Shown here: one piece after another, positions 27,110 to 37,400 of the stretch | How positions within the stretch are numbered: the stretch's first letter is position 1 | Layout: every line of letters begins with the position of its first letter | Source of the DNA: Pantoea sp. CCBC3-3-1 | Lineage (GTDB): Bacteria > Pseudomonadota > Gammaproteobacteria > Enterobacterales > Enterobacteriaceae | Length of the DNA: 64,000 nucleotides | Assembly (NCBI RefSeq): GCF_007981265.1 | Contig: NZ_CP034363.1 | Coordinates: 2,790,001 to 2,854,000 of the forward strand | Direction: 5' to 3' | Translations under genes and position numbers: made by a program | Notes under the pieces: model-generated | The model's database searches: none | What the model was told of the DNA's origin: nothing | Seen by the model: only the letters and a program-made list of their open reading frames with translations

Positions 27110-27127
27110 GCGACACAACCATGACAA
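27110..27127 (-). promoter_or_regulatory. Candidate Pho box upstream of phoA
   Basis: The minus strand reads TTGTCAT-GGTT-GTGTCGC, two 7-bp halves 4 bp apart, close to the PhoB consensus CTGTCAT-N4-CTGTCAC. It is 53 bp from the phoA start. The second half is weaker. Confidence 0.6.
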
Positions 27128-27235
27128 TTTTGTGTCGGCCGGATGTTGCTAAGATGACAGGCGACGCGGTGCCGCTGGCAGAATAAGCGGATGTTGTATG
27201 CTGCTTAAGCGGCCAGAATAAAAAGAAAAATCTTC

Positions 27236-27264
27236 TTGACCCGACGGGGCCGACTCCCTATAGT
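27236..27264 (+). promoter_or_regulatory. Sigma-70 promoter of tRNA-Ser copy 2
   Basis: TTGACC and TATAGT are spaced by 17 bp and followed by the GC-rich discriminator AGCGCCCCG. The sequence differs from the promoter of copy 1 although the gene does not. Confidence 0.85.
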
Positions 27265-27305
27265 AGCGCCCCGTCGCCCAGTGAGGCGGAGAAGTAGAAA
27301 AACGT

Positions 27306-27393
27306 GGTGAGGTGTCCGAGTGGCTGAAGGAGCACGCCTGGAAAGTGTGTATACGGCAACGTATCGAGGGTTCGAACCCCTCTCTCACCGCCA
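27306..27393 (+). tRNA. serX: tRNA-Ser(GGA), copy 2
   Basis: The 88-nt gene is identical to copy 1 through the variable arm (anticodon GGA, encoded CCA) and differs in the T-stem, which reads GAGGG / CCCTC. In E. coli serX lies just upstream of phoH, the same place as this copy, so this is probably the ancestral one. Confidence 0.97.
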
Positions 27394-27406
27394 TAATTTA
27401 ACGAGA

Positions 27407-27434
27407 AAGCCTGAGCGAAAGCTCAGGCTTTTTT
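27407..27434 (+). terminator. Terminator of tRNA-Ser copy 2
   Basis: The stem AAGCCTGAGC / GCTCAGGCTT with GAAA loop and T-run repeats the terminator of copy 1 apart from one loop base. Confidence 0.92.
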
Positions 27435-27514
27435 GTCTGCCTGTTTCCCGGAGTGAGGGTGAGCCACCGGCACTAACGGCCTGAGACATGCCTCTCACGT
27501 CGTTATTATTCGAT

Positions 27515-27543
27515 CAAAAAAGCCCGGAACACAGTCCGGGCTT
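27515..27543 (-). terminator. Terminator of phoH
   Basis: Stem AAGCCCGGA / TCCGGGCTT (27520-27528 and 27535-27543) is followed by TTTTTT on the minus strand, 20 bp past the phoH stop. Confidence 0.88.
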
Positions 27544-27562
27544 GCTATAAAATTTTAAGCAG

Positions 27563-28351
27563 CTAGTTATAAGCCGCCAGCGTGCGTTGACAAAGCACAG
27601 AACGCACGCAGTCATCTTTCCCAAAACGCACCACGCTGACCATTCCGTCGTCCTCAAAGCGCTCAAGCGCATCGGCGAGGCCCGACTTCACGTGCGGCGG
27701 CAAATCACACTGGGTGATATCACCGTTAACAATCACCGTGACGTTTTCCCCAAGGCGAGTCAGGAACATTTTCATCTGGGCGGCGGTGACGTTTTGCGCC
27801 TCATCAAGTATCACCACGGCATTCTCAAAGGTACGTCCGCGCATATAGGCAAAGGGGGCAATTTCTACCTTGCCGATTTCGGGACGCAGGCAGTACTGCA
27901 TAAAGGAGGAGCCAAGACGTTTAACCAGAACGTCATAGACCGGGCGAAAATACGGGGCGAATTTCTCTGAGATATTACCGGGCAGGAAGCCCAGATCTTC
28001 ATCCGCCTGTAGCACCGGACGCGTGACAATTATCCTGTCGACATCCTTGTTTATCAGGGCCTCTGCCGCTTTCGCAGCGCTAATCCAGGTTTTACCACAA
28101 CCTGCTTCGCCGGTGGCGAAAATCAGTTGCTTGCACTCTATGGCTTTTAGATAGTGCGCCTGAGCTTCATTTCGGGCAGAAATGGGCGAATGGTCACGGG
28201 TATCGCGAGCCATGCCAATTGCATCTAACCCACTCATATGCACCAGCGAGGTGACCGATTCGTCTTCACGCTGACGATGACTGCGTGAATCGCTACGAAG
28301 CACACGTTTCGCTTCCCGACGAGCTTTGATCACTGCTTTCTGTCTTCCCAT
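27563..28351 (-). CDS. phoH: PhoH-type ATPase
   Basis: The 262-residue cytoplasmic protein has Walker A GEAGCGKTW, Walker B VVILDEAQN and sensor VNGDITQCDLP, the PhoH domain. An N-terminal basic region (RQKAVIKARREAKRVLR) precedes it as in the short enterobacterial PhoH. Family members bind ATP and are linked to phosphate starvation and RNA metabolism; the exact role is unclear. AAGGTG lies before the ATG. It follows the tRNA-Ser in conserved position next to the efe-put genes. Confidence 0.95.
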   Translation of the reverse strand: MGRQKAVIKARREAKRVLRSDSRSHRQREDESVTSLVHMSGLDAIGMARDTRDHSPISARNEAQAHYLKAIECKQLIFATGEAGCGKTWISAAKAAEALINKDVDRIIVTRPVLQADEDLGFLPGNISEKFAPYFRPVYDVLVKRLGSSFMQYCLRPEIGKVEIAPFAYMRGRTFENAVVILDEAQNVTAAQMKMFLTRLGENVTVIVNGDITQCDLPPHVKSGLADALERFEDDGMVSVVRFGKDDCVRSVLCQRTLAAYN

Positions 28352-28422
28352 AGTGACACCTTACAGTTGGTTTCATTTCCCGCATTTTGCAGCAATGCGA
28401 TTACGTGAACGCTTTAGAGGTT

Positions 28423-28617
28423 TCAGTGGCTTCCTTGTAAGCCTTTTCTGGCCGTTGAGAATGGCGCGCGGCAGAGCCTGGCACCGGATTGCATAGCATT
28501 GAGAATACTGGCGGTTTGAAGGGTAAAGTAACAGAGAGGCTTGGTGGCAGTCGCACCTTCACGAAGAACGGCGATAAATGTATTTTGACACTGGTATCCA
28601 TTAGCGGACTTTGTCAT
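28423..28617 (-). CDS. Small protein resembling Ash/Icd-like phage-satellite proteins
   Basis: The 64-residue frame from the ATG at 28617 (MTKSANGYQCQNTFIAVL) has a good ribosome site (GGAG, 6 nt spacing). The phrases VFNTEIAMTK upstream and ATATKPLC recall the many Ash/Icd-like small proteins of P4-type satellites in enterobacteria, but the C-terminal part does not match what I remember. It sits alone between phoH and efeB, near a tRNA gene. It may be a relic. The rest of the 28352-28906 interval shows only AT-rich spacer and the efeB terminator. Confidence 0.4.
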   Translation of the reverse strand: MTKSANGYQCQNTFIAVLREGATATKPLCYFTLQTASILNAMQSGARLCRAPFSTARKGLQGSH

Positions 28618-28863
28618 GGCGATCTCCGTGTTGAACACTGAACGACCTTTGGCAACTGCTGTTAATAACATTTGCATAATCTATAACTAAATTGCAACAT
28701 CTATTTTCGCGTACGCAGCAAAAAAAAACCAAATAGCGGCCGCCACCTGGTGATTTTATATATTATATGTTTTAAAACAATGAGTTAATTATTCCGCTAA
28801 AGGGCGAAATGCCCGTGTGAATTTTTAGATTTAAGAAAAACCTGGCGGATGAATAATATGATT

Positions 28864-28890
28864 AAAAAACAACCTGCCGCACGCGACAGG
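28864..28890 (-). terminator. Terminator of the efeUOB operon
   Basis: On the minus strand CCTGTCGC and GCGGCAGG pair around a 2-nt centre, followed by TTGTTTTTT. It starts 17 bp past the efeB stop. Confidence 0.8.
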
Positions 28891-28906
28891 CTGAAAGAGA
28901 TAATCA

Positions 28907-30187
28907 TCAGGCCTGCAATAATGCCTGCCCAAGAAAATGTTTATCGTCAATGACGCCGGGCAGCACAAAGAAATAACCGCCGCCGACCGGCTTGATATAT
29001 TCCTCAAGCGCTTCGCCATTAAGCCTTTTTTGCACGGCCAAAAATCCCTTCTCTAAATCGTGCTGATAACAAACAAAAAGCAGGCCCATTTCCAACTGCC
29101 CCGCATTGGAAACGCCCAGCGAGTAGCTGTAGCCACGACGCAACATCAGGTTCTCTTGCGTTTCAGGCGTGCGGGGATTTGCCAGCCGGATATGCGCATC
29201 CATGGGGATGACGGCCCCTTCTGGATCGCTGGCATAGTCAGGCACATCACGTTCATTGTGCATGCCTAATGGCGCGCCGCTGTGCTTCACCCGGCCGAAA
29301 ATGTTTTCCTGTTCGCGCAGCGGCGTTCTGTCCCAAAATTCCACGCGGAACTGAATAATGCGCGCAGCCTGATAGCTGCCGCCCACCGCCCAGGCGGGTT
29401 CGTCCTGATCCGCCGTCACCCACAGAATTTTATCCATCAGTGTCTGACTGGCCGAATCCGGGTTGGCCGTCCCGTCTTTGAAGCCCAGCAGATTGATGGG
29501 CGTTTCCTTCCCTTTACTGCGCGCGGCATGATCGGAAATAAAACCTTCACGCCGCCAGCGCACGCTGAGTAAATCCGGCGAGTGCTTGATGATATCGCGC
29601 AGCGCATGAATGACCGTGTCATTGGTATTGGCACAGATTTGCAGCAGTAAATCGCCGTGACACAGTTTGCTATCCAGCGCGTCGTTAGGAAAACGCGTCA
29701 TCGCCTGCAATTTCTGCGGTTTCAGCGCCTGCAAACCGTAGCGTTCGTCAAACAGCGAATGGCCAGCCGATACGGTGATGGTCAGGTTATCGGGCCAGAT
29801 ATTATCGCCAAGAATGCCGGAATCCATTGGCGGCAGCTGTGGATTAGTCACCAGCGGTGCTTTACCGCCCTGAGTCAGAAAAGCAATGCGTTCGGTGAGT
29901 AATCTGAACAGCCGCTCCAGGTCTGTTTTATCCGTTGCCAGCACATCAAAAGCCACGATCATCATCGCCGCCTGCTGTGGCGTCACGATACCCGCCTGAT
30001 GCGCGCCGTAAAACGGCTGGGCTTCCTGCCGGGAATTCGGTGATAAGGCACCGGGTGAGAACGATTTTTCCTGCGCCTGAACCGGACAGCCGCCGCCAAC
30101 GGCAAGGGCACCGCTAAGGATGCCCATGCCTTTCAATAAACGACGACGCGACGGTTCAGGCGCGTCGTCTGCTAAATGCCTTGCCAT
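28907..30187 (-). CDS. efeB: EfeB, Tat-exported DyP-type heme peroxidase
   Basis: The 426-residue precursor opens with a twin-arginine signal ([20 protein letters not shown]) and is exported folded to the periplasm. The DyP signature GFKDGTANP with the catalytic Asp and the heme-binding C-terminal half ([22 protein letters not shown]) are present. EfeB works with EfeU and EfeO in ferrous iron uptake at low pH, probably by oxidising Fe2+. Only 6 bp separate it from efeO. Confidence 0.95.
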   Translation of the reverse strand: MARHLADDAPEPSRRRLLKGMGILSGALAVGGGCPVQAQEKSFSPGALSPNSRQEAQPFYGAHQAGIVTPQQAAMMIVAFDVLATDKTDLERLFRLLTERIAFLTQGGKAPLVTNPQLPPMDSGILGDNIWPDNLTITVSAGHSLFDERYGLQALKPQKLQAMTRFPNDALDSKLCHGDLLLQICANTNDTVIHALRDIIKHSPDLLSVRWRREGFISDHAARSKGKETPINLLGFKDGTANPDSASQTLMDKILWVTADQDEPAWAVGGSYQAARIIQFRVEFWDRTPLREQENIFGRVKHSGAPLGMHNERDVPDYASDPEGAVIPMDAHIRLANPRTPETQENLMLRRGYSYSLGVSNAGQLEMGLLFVCYQHDLEKGFLAVQKRLNGEALEEYIKPVGGGYFFVLPGVIDDKHFLGQALLQA

Positions 30188-30193
30188 AAAAAA

Positions 30194-31312
30194 TCAGTCC
30201 AGTCCCAGCGTACCGCGCAGCTTAGCGAGATCTTCGGCCAGCGTGGTAATCGGCCCTTTCATCGCGTTGCGGTCGGCATCGGTCAGTTTGTCGTAAGACT
30301 CGTAGCCTTCATGGGTGCGGTATTTGCTTAAAATCACGTCAACTTTTTTAAAGTTCGCATCCACTCTGCTTAGCAAGGTGGCATCGGCTTTTTGCAGCAT
30401 GGGACGCAGCAGGTCGACAATTTTTTGTGCGCCGTCAACGTTCGCCTGGAAATCCCACAGGTCGGTGCGGCTGTAGCGATCTTCTTCACCGGAGATCTTG
30501 CTGGAGGCGACTTCTTCAATCAGATCGGCCGCGCCGCCTACCACTTTGCCCGGTGGGAAAGCCAGCTCGTTAATCCGTTTTTGCAGATCCAGCGTATCGG
30601 CATAGAGCTTGTCGGCGTAAGGCTGCATGCCCTGCGTGCTGTTATCGCCAAACAACGCCTTTTCCAGACGGTGGAAACCGGTGAATTTCGGATCGGCGGC
30701 TTTTTTCTCGTAGTCGTCTTCACGCGCATCAATGCTGCCATCAAGATCGGAGAAGAGTTCAGCGATAGGTTCAATGCGCTCATAATGGCGGCGCGTAGGT
30801 GCGTACAGCGCTTTTGCTTTGGCAGTGTCGCCCGCTTTTATCGCATCGGTAAAGGCTTTGGTGCCCGCCACCAGCTCCGTTACCTGCTGGGTAACCCAGG
30901 TTTTGTAGTCGGTAATCGGCACGGTCAGTTGCAAAATATCCGGCTTGCCGTTAACCGGTGCGCTGTTGCCTTTCACAATCAGCTTGCCTTTCGCGTTGCT
31001 CAGCAAGCCGCAGGTCATCTCATATTCGCCCGCTTCCAGATTAGCAGTCAGTTTTTGCGTAAAACCAGGCGCGATATTCTCACGCTCTTCCACGACCATT
31101 ACCCCCTTCAGAATTTCCCATTCCAGACCTTTCTGGCTGTGGTTCTGAATAATGAACTGCGTCTTTCCCGCATTAACGGTGACGGTCATTGGATCGCACT
31201 GCTTATCGTTGACGCTGATTTTAACCTGCGGCACATCGGCCGCGACGGCAGAGCCGGATAATAACGCGAGAAGCGCCGCTTGCAGTGCGGTATGACGGAA
31301 ACGATGAATCAT
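30194..31312 (-). CDS. efeO: EfeO, periplasmic iron-binding component
   Basis: From the ATG at 31312 the product has 372 residues with a Sec signal ([16 protein letters not shown]). A cupredoxin-like domain (residues 25-125) precedes the M75 domain, which contains the HxxE motif in RRHYERIEP and an acidic segment [12 protein letters not shown]. It is thought to bind periplasmic iron and pass it to EfeU. AGGG lies 8 nt before the chosen start; a longer frame from 31345 lacks support. Middle gene of efeUOB. Confidence 0.94.
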   Translation of the reverse strand: MIHRFRHTALQAALLALLSGSAVAADVPQVKISVNDKQCDPMTVTVNAGKTQFIIQNHSQKGLEWEILKGVMVVEERENIAPGFTQKLTANLEAGEYEMTCGLLSNAKGKLIVKGNSAPVNGKPDILQLTVPITDYKTWVTQQVTELVAGTKAFTDAIKAGDTAKAKALYAPTRRHYERIEPIAELFSDLDGSIDAREDDYEKKAADPKFTGFHRLEKALFGDNSTQGMQPYADKLYADTLDLQKRINELAFPPGKVVGGAADLIEEVASSKISGEEDRYSRTDLWDFQANVDGAQKIVDLLRPMLQKADATLLSRVDANFKKVDVILSKYRTHEGYESYDKLTDADRNAMKGPITTLAEDLAKLRGTLGLD

Positions 31313-31363
31313 AGTCAATCCCTGTAAAAGTTGACGTGCCTGCAATCAGGCACGGACAAAAGC

Positions 31364-32197
31364 TTAACGCGTGGTGCGTAATGTGGAAGCGGGCGGGCGC
31401 GCAGGCATAAAGAACAGCAGCAGCGCCGGTATTAAGTAAATCAGCCAGGCCGCCACTTCACTGACGCTGGGGGCTTCCTGATAGCCGAAAAAGCCTTCAA
31501 GTAAGGTGCCTGTCAGGGTGCTGGTCGAAAGCGTGTTGCTGAAATCGAAGGCGACAGACTGGAACGCATTCCACAAACCGGCCTCATGGAAAGCCCGAAT
31601 AGCGCCCGCCGCCAGCCCGGCCGCCACGAAGAGGATAAACAGGCCGGTCCATTTGAAAAATACCGCCATGTTGAGCCGCACGCCGCCCCAGTAAATCAGC
31701 ATGCCGAGCACAATGGCCGTTGCCAGACCCAGTATGGCGCCTACGGGAGGTGCAATGCCCACATCCTGCTGAAATGCCGCCAGCAGGAAAAACACCGATT
31801 CCAGCCCTTCACGCGCAACGGCAAGAAAAACCATCACGATCAGTGCCCAGCCGCTGCCTTTGCCTTTCTGCAATGCGTTGTCGACCGCGCCTTCGAGCTG
31901 GACTTTAATATTGCGCGATACTTTGCGCATCCAGAACACCATCCAGGTAAGAATACAGACGGCAATGGTCGCAACGATGCCTTCAAACAGCTCCTGCTCT
32001 TTTTGCGGAAATTCGCCGGTTGTTGCGTTAATAAAATAGCCGAGACCCAGGCAGAGCGTGGCGGCGACAAAGACGCCAAGCCACATTGCACCAAACCACT
32101 CGCTGCGCTGAGTGCGCTGGAGATAGCTGGCAATCAGGCTGACGATCAGCGCGGCTTCCAGCCCTTCACGTAACATAATCAGAAAAGGGACAAACAT
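31364..32197 (-). CDS. efeU: EfeU, ferrous iron permease
   Basis: The 277-residue inner-membrane protein belongs to the Ftr1/oxidase-linked iron transporter family. Both REXXE motifs needed for iron passage are intact (LREGLEAAL and AREGLESVF). The ATG at 32197 has AAGG 6 nt upstream and lies downstream of the Fur box, whereas the longest frame would start inside the putP terminator region. Unlike in E. coli K-12, where the gene is frameshifted, this copy is whole. Confidence 0.95.
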   Translation of the reverse strand: MFVPFLIMLREGLEAALIVSLIASYLQRTQRSEWFGAMWLGVFVAATLCLGLGYFINATTGEFPQKEQELFEGIVATIAVCILTWMVFWMRKVSRNIKVQLEGAVDNALQKGKGSGWALIVMVFLAVAREGLESVFFLLAAFQQDVGIAPPVGAILGLATAIVLGMLIYWGGVRLNMAVFFKWTGLFILFVAAGLAAGAIRAFHEAGLWNAFQSVAFDFSNTLSTSTLTGTLLEGFFGYQEAPSVSEVAAWLIYLIPALLLFFMPARPPASTLRTTR

Positions 32198-32253
32198 AGA
32201 TACCTTCAAGCGTGACGGGCGTTGAGCACCGGTAAAGAAGTGTAAATACAAAC

Positions 32254-32272
32254 GATACCGATTATCATTATC
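32254..32272 (-). promoter_or_regulatory. Fur box of efeUOB
   Basis: GATAATGATAATCGGTATC matches the 19-bp Fur consensus GATAATGATAATCATTATC at 17 positions. It lies 57 bp upstream of the efeU start, as expected for iron repression of the operon. Confidence 0.92.
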
Positions 32273-32375
32273 GCCACAAAAAATACAAGTGGCCCGGAAA
32301 GGTATTTTCGCGATTTGCCTCGCGCCGGGCGCCCTCGCGTGACAGCTGCACGGGCAATCGCTCTGATTCACCCAT

Positions 32376-32399
32376 TAAAAAGGCCCGCCGGAGCGAGCC
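32376..32399 (-). terminator. Terminator downstream of putP
   Basis: On the minus strand GGCTCGC pairs with GCGGGCC (one G-T pair) across a TCCG loop and is followed by TTTTT. It separates putP and copy B of the repeat from efeU. Confidence 0.8.
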
Positions 32400-32447
32400 T
32401 GCAAAAAGACACCCATTTTAAAGCGCGAGGGACACGGCACTGGAGTA

Positions 32448-32520
32448 GGCCATGGACGGCCCGTGTCGAGCTGGCAAAGATGCCGCTTTTTGCATCTTTA
32501 CGGAAGGCCCGCGTCCCTGC
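32448..32520 (+). repeat. Structured intergenic repeat, copy B
   Basis: This copy shares GGCCATGGACGGCCCGTGTC and then GAGCTGGCA with copy C. The left arm of the first stem is partly changed, but an outer GACACGG (32431) can pair with CCGTGTC. It lies between putP and its terminator. Confidence 0.75.
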
Positions 32521-32549
32521 GCCGTGTTTACGATCGCAAAGCAAGCAGA

Positions 32550-34034
32550 TTAATGCGTATTGAATTCCGCTTCCGCAGTTTCAAAACGCTGTATCGCCGC
32601 GGCGGAAGGTTTACTACCCAGCAGGCTGAACACTACAATGCCGAGGCTGGCAAAGACGAAACCAGGAATGATTTCGTACAGATCCAGCCAGGCGTAATGC
32701 TTCCAGATCAGCACGGTTGCCGCACCGATAACGATACCGGCCAGCGCGCCGTTGCGGGTCATGCGTTTCCACATCAGCGAGAAAATCACGACCGGCCCAA
32801 AAGCGGCACCGAATCCTGCCCAGGCATAGCTCACCAGACCCAGCACGCGGTTTTCCGGGTTAGAAGCCAGCGCGATAGCAATAACCGCAACCAGTAAGAC
32901 CATCAGACGCCCTACCCATACCAGCTCACGCTGGGTGGCATTTTTGCGCAGGAAGTTTTTATACAAATCTTCGGTCAGCGCGCTGGAGCACACCAGCAGC
33001 TGGCAGCTCAGCGTAGACATAACCGCCGCCAGGATCGCGGAAAGCAGAATACCGGCAATCCATGGGTTGAACAGAATGCGCGCCAGCTCAATGAAGATTC
33101 GCTCGCCGTTTTCGGTTACGCCTGCTGCCTGCTCAGGATGGTTCTGGAAATAAGCGATGCCAAAGAAGCCCACGGCAACCGCTCCCGCCAGGCACAAGAC
33201 CATCCAGGCCATACCAATACGGCGTGCGCTGCGGATAGACCGGTGGGAATCCGCCGCCATAAAGCGCGCCAGAATATGCGGCTGGCCGAAATAGCCCAGA
33301 CCCCAGCCCAGCAGTGAAATCACCGCGACAAAGTTCATATTTTTCAGCATATCGAGATTTTCGACGCTTTTGGCCTGAATAACCTGAAGGGAATCGCTCA
33401 GGCCGCCCACGGCAAAAATGACAATCACCGGCGTCAGGATCAGCGCAAAAATCATCAGGCTGGCCTGCACGGTATCGGTCCAGCTGACCGCCAGGAATCC
33501 CCCGACAAAGGTATAGATGATGGTGGCTGCTGCACCTGCCCACAGTGCCGTCTCGTAACTCATCCCGAAGGTGCTTTCAAACAGACGCGCACCGGCCACA
33601 ATCCCTGAAGCGCAATAAATGGTGAAGAAAACCAGAATGACCAGTGCGGAAATCACCCGCAGGATTTTACTGTTGTCTTCAAAACGGCTGGAGAAAAAAT
33701 CCGGCAGCGTTAGCGCATTATCATGATGCTCGGTTTGCACGCGCAGGCGTCCGGCGACGATTTTCCAGTTCAGGTAAGCGCCCAGCGTCAGGCCAATGGC
33801 GATCCAGCTTTCTGAAATACCGGAAAGAAAAATGGCACCAGGCAGGCCCATCAACAGCCAGCCGCTCATATCAGAAGCCCCTGCTGACAGCGCAGTGACC
33901 AGGGCACCCAGACTTCGTCCTCCCAGGATATAGTCGTCAAAATTCTTGGTCGAGCGGTATGCCATAAAACCGATCAGCACCATGCCGAGGATATAGACGC
34001 AAAAGGTCACCATCATTGGTGTACTTACTGTCAT
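32550..34034 (-). CDS. putP: Sodium/proline symporter
   Basis: PutP carries proline into the cell with Na+. The 494-residue protein has 13 membrane segments of the SSS family, starting MTVSTPMMVTFCVYILGMV. Diagnostic stretches are FDDYILGGRSLGALVTALSAGASDMSGWLLMGLPGA (key residues GASDMSGWLLMG) and LSAILAAVMSTLSCQLLVCSSALTEDLY (key residues STLSCQLLV). It is divergent from putA, with the put control region between them. Confidence 0.96.
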   Translation of the reverse strand: MTVSTPMMVTFCVYILGMVLIGFMAYRSTKNFDDYILGGRSLGALVTALSAGASDMSGWLLMGLPGAIFLSGISESWIAIGLTLGAYLNWKIVAGRLRVQTEHHDNALTLPDFFSSRFEDNSKILRVISALVILVFFTIYCASGIVAGARLFESTFGMSYETALWAGAAATIIYTFVGGFLAVSWTDTVQASLMIFALILTPVIVIFAVGGLSDSLQVIQAKSVENLDMLKNMNFVAVISLLGWGLGYFGQPHILARFMAADSHRSIRSARRIGMAWMVLCLAGAVAVGFFGIAYFQNHPEQAAGVTENGERIFIELARILFNPWIAGILLSAILAAVMSTLSCQLLVCSSALTEDLYKNFLRKNATQRELVWVGRLMVLLVAVIAIALASNPENRVLGLVSYAWAGFGAAFGPVVIFSLMWKRMTRNGALAGIVIGAATVLIWKHYAWLDLYEIIPGFVFASLGIVVFSLLGSKPSAAAIQRFETAEAEFNTH

Positions 34035-34074
34035 TCAGGTTCTCCACTTATTATTGTTAATGTGCAGCCGCCGG

Positions 34075-34407
34075 GTTGCACCCTGACCACGCTGGAACGG
34101 CGCGCGGTCACTTATTGCAAATCCGGGCGGGGTATCCTGCCGTAAACCGCCGATACGTACAACTTTCACTGACGGTTTAACACAATTGCTACATATAATT
34201 CACTTTTCTTCTCGTCTGGCGATCTGACAGGTTGCACTGGATCACACTTACCCGGTAACACCTGCTGAAAGCCCTACTAACGCCAGGTTTTATCGCGATT
34301 TACAACCTGGCCGGATTCTTGCAGCAATAAACATGCCGCTTTTATCAGAGGCGGCTTTTCACTCTGCAAACTGCGTCACATTTAACATGGTTGCACAAAG
34401 TTGCAAC
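34075..34407. promoter_or_regulatory. put control region with four GTTGCA PutA-operator motifs
   Basis: GTTGCA, the core bound by the PutA ribbon-helix-helix domain in E. coli, occurs at 34075, 34231, 34390 and 34400 on the plus strand. The last forms GTTGCAAC, readable on both strands. The sites bracket the putP-putA interval (34035-34459), so without proline PutA would repress both genes. No other gene is seen in these 425 bp. Confidence 0.8.
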
Positions 34408-34459
34408 TTAAGTGATATTGCTTGCCAAACACGTCATTCATCTGCAAGGAGTTTCAGGC

Positions 34460-37400
34460 ATGGGTACAACCACCATGGGTGTTAAGCTGGACGAAGCCAC
34501 TCGCGAGCGCATTAAACGCGCCGCGGGCCAAATCGATCGCACCTCTCACTGGCTGATTAAACAGGCTATTTTCAACTATCTGGAACAGCTGGAAAGAGGC
34601 GATGCCCTGCCGGAAATTCCTTTGCAGGCGAGTACGCAGGAAGGGGAAGAGCTCCCTGTGGAGGAACAGCATCAGCCGTTTCTGGAATTTGCTGAACACA
34701 TTCTGCCGCAGTCCGTTACCCGCGCCGCCATTACCTCAGCATGGCGTCGCCCGGAAACGGAAGCGGTGCCCATGCTGCTCGATCAGGCCCGCCTGCCAGC
34801 ACCTTTGGCTCAGCAAACGCAGCAGCTCGCTCACAAGCTTGCCACGGCCCTGAGGCACCAAAAAGGGGCATCAGGTCGCGCCGGAATGGTGCAAAGCCTG
34901 CTCCAGGAGTTCTCTTTGTCCTCGCAGGAAGGTGTGGCGCTGATGTGCCTGGCGGAAGCGCTGCTGCGTATCCCTGATAAACCAACCCGCGATGCGCTCA
35001 TCCGCGACAAGATCAGTAACGGTAACTGGCATTCCCACCTTGGCCGCAGCCCTTCACTGTTTGTCAATGCCGCAACCTGGGGTCTGCTGTTTACCGGTCG
35101 TCTGGTGGCTACGCACAATGAAGCTAACCTGTCGCGCTCGCTTAACCGCATTATTGGTAAAAGCGGCGAGCCGCTCATCCGCAAAGGCGTGGATATGGCA
35201 ATGCGTCTGATGGGCGAGCAGTTTGTCACCGGTGAAACCATCTCCGAAGCGCTGGCCAATGCCCGCAAGCTGGAGGACAAAGGCTTCCGCTACTCTTACG
35301 ATATGCTGGGTGAAGCGGCACTGACGGCAAAAGATGCCGAAGCTTACCTGGTCTCTTACCAGCAGGCGATTCATGCCATCGGTAAAGCTTCTAACGGCCG
35401 TGGTATTTACGAAGGCCCGGGGATCTCCATCAAGCTTTCTGCGCTGCATCCCCGCTACAGCCGTGCCCAGTATGAGCGCGTGATGAGCGAACTCTACCCT
35501 ATTCTTAAATCGCTGACGCTGCTGGCCCGCTCTTACGATATCGGTATTAATATCGATGCGGAGGAAGCCGATCGCCTGGAGCTGTCGCTCGATCTGCTGG
35601 AAAAACTTTGTTTTGAACCAGAGCTGGAAGGCTGGAACGGCATCGGCTTTGTGATTCAGGCCTACCAGAAACGCTGCCCGATGGTGATCGATGCGTTGAT
35701 TGATATCGCCCAGCGCAGCCGTCGCCGCCTGATGATCCGCCTGGTGAAAGGTGCCTATTGGGATAGCGAGATCAAACGTGCGCAGATGGAAGGTCTGGAA
35801 GGTTATCCGGTTTACACCCGCAAGGTTTATACCGATATTTCCTATCTGGCCTGCGCCCGTAAATTACTGGCGGTGCCGAACCTGATCTATCCGCAGTTCG
35901 CCACGCACAATGCCCATACGCTGGCGGTGATTTATCAGATGGCCGGCAACAACTACTACCCTGGCCAGTATGAATTCCAGTGCCTGCACGGCATGGGTGA
36001 GCCGCTCTACGAACAGGTGGTGGGAAAAGTCGGCGACGGCAAGCTTAACCGTCCATGCCGTATTTATGCACCGGTGGGCACTCACGAAACGCTGCTGGCT
36101 TACCTCGTTCGCCGCCTGCTGGAAAACGGCGCCAATACTTCCTTTGTTAACCGTATTGCCGATAACACCTTGCAGATTGAGGACCTGATTGCCGATCCGG
36201 TAGAAGAAGTAGAAAAACTGGCCCGTACCGAAGGTGCCGTTGGCCTGCCGCATCCAAAAATCCCGCTGCCGCGCGATCTGTATGGCGAGAACCGTCAGAA
36301 CTCCGCCGGGCTGGATATGGCTAATGAACATCGCCTGGCGTCGCTTTCCAGCGCCCTGCTGAACAGCGCCATTGAGCCTGGCATGGCTGCGCCGATGATT
36401 GACGGTGAAGCCGAACAGGGCGAGCAATTGCCGATTGTTAACCCGGCAGAACCGGGCGATATCGTCGGCTACGTTCGTCACGCCAGCGAAACAGACGTGT
36501 CAAAAGCGCTGGACGCGGCGGTTAGCGCCGGTCCAATCTGGTTCGCCACGCCGCCGGCCGCTCGCGCAGAAATTCTCTCTCGCGCGGCGATGCTGATGGA
36601 AGGTCAAATGCAGCGTCTGCTCGGCATCCTGGTGCGCGAAGCGGGTAAAACCTTTAATAACGCCATTGCCGAAGTGCGCGAGGCCGTCGACTTCCTGCAT
36701 TACTATGCCGGACAGGTACGCGATGACTTCGATAATGAAACGCACCGTCCGCTGGGACCGGTGGTCTGTATCAGCCCGTGGAACTTCCCGCTGGCGATCT
36801 TTACCGGACAAATTGCTGCGGCGCTGGCGGCAGGCAATAGCGTGCTGGCGAAACCTGCGGAACAAACGCCGCTGATTGCCGCCGAAGCCGTTGCGCTGCT
36901 GCATGAGGCCGGCGTGCCGGCGGGCGCGCTCCAGCTGCTGCCTGGCCTGGGTGAAACCGTGGGTGCGCAACTGACCGGTGACGATCGTGTTCGTGGCGTG
37001 ATGTTTACCGGCTCAACGGCCGTCGCTACGCTGCTGCAACGCAATCTGGCAGGTCGCCTCGATCCGCAAGGCCGGCCAACGCCGCTGATTGCCGAAACGG
37101 GCGGGATGAATGCGATGATCGTCGACTCTTCCGCCCTGACCGAGCAGGTGGTTATCGATATCGTCGCTTCCGCTTTCGACAGCGCCGGACAGCGCTGCTC
37201 CGCACTGCGCCTGCTGTGTGTGCAGGAAGACGTGGCTGACCACACGCTGCAAATGCTGCGCGGTGCCATGGCGGAATGCCGCATGGGCAACCCGGAACGG
37301 CTTTCTACCGACATCGGCCCGGTTATCGACGCCGAAGCGAAAGAGAATATCGAACGCCATATCCTGTCGATGCGCAGCAAAGGCATGAAAGTGTACCAGG

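Noticed and set aside
30392..31261. 289-codon open frame antisense to efeO
   Set aside because: It lies fully inside a well-supported gene on the other strand, has no family resemblance and reads as the mirror of a high-GC coding frame.
31586..32173. 195-codon open frame opposite efeU
   Set aside because: Contained in efeU, which has both REXXE motifs and a Fur box; the opposite frame shows no protein-like features.
32198..32371. 58-residue N-terminal extension of EfeU
   Set aside because: It crosses the Fur box, begins at the putP terminator and includes Cys/Arg-rich sequence unlike EfeU; the ATG at 32197 has a ribosome site.
35864..36481. 205-codon open frame antisense to putA
   Set aside because: Shadow of putA; no ribosome site and no recognisable domain.
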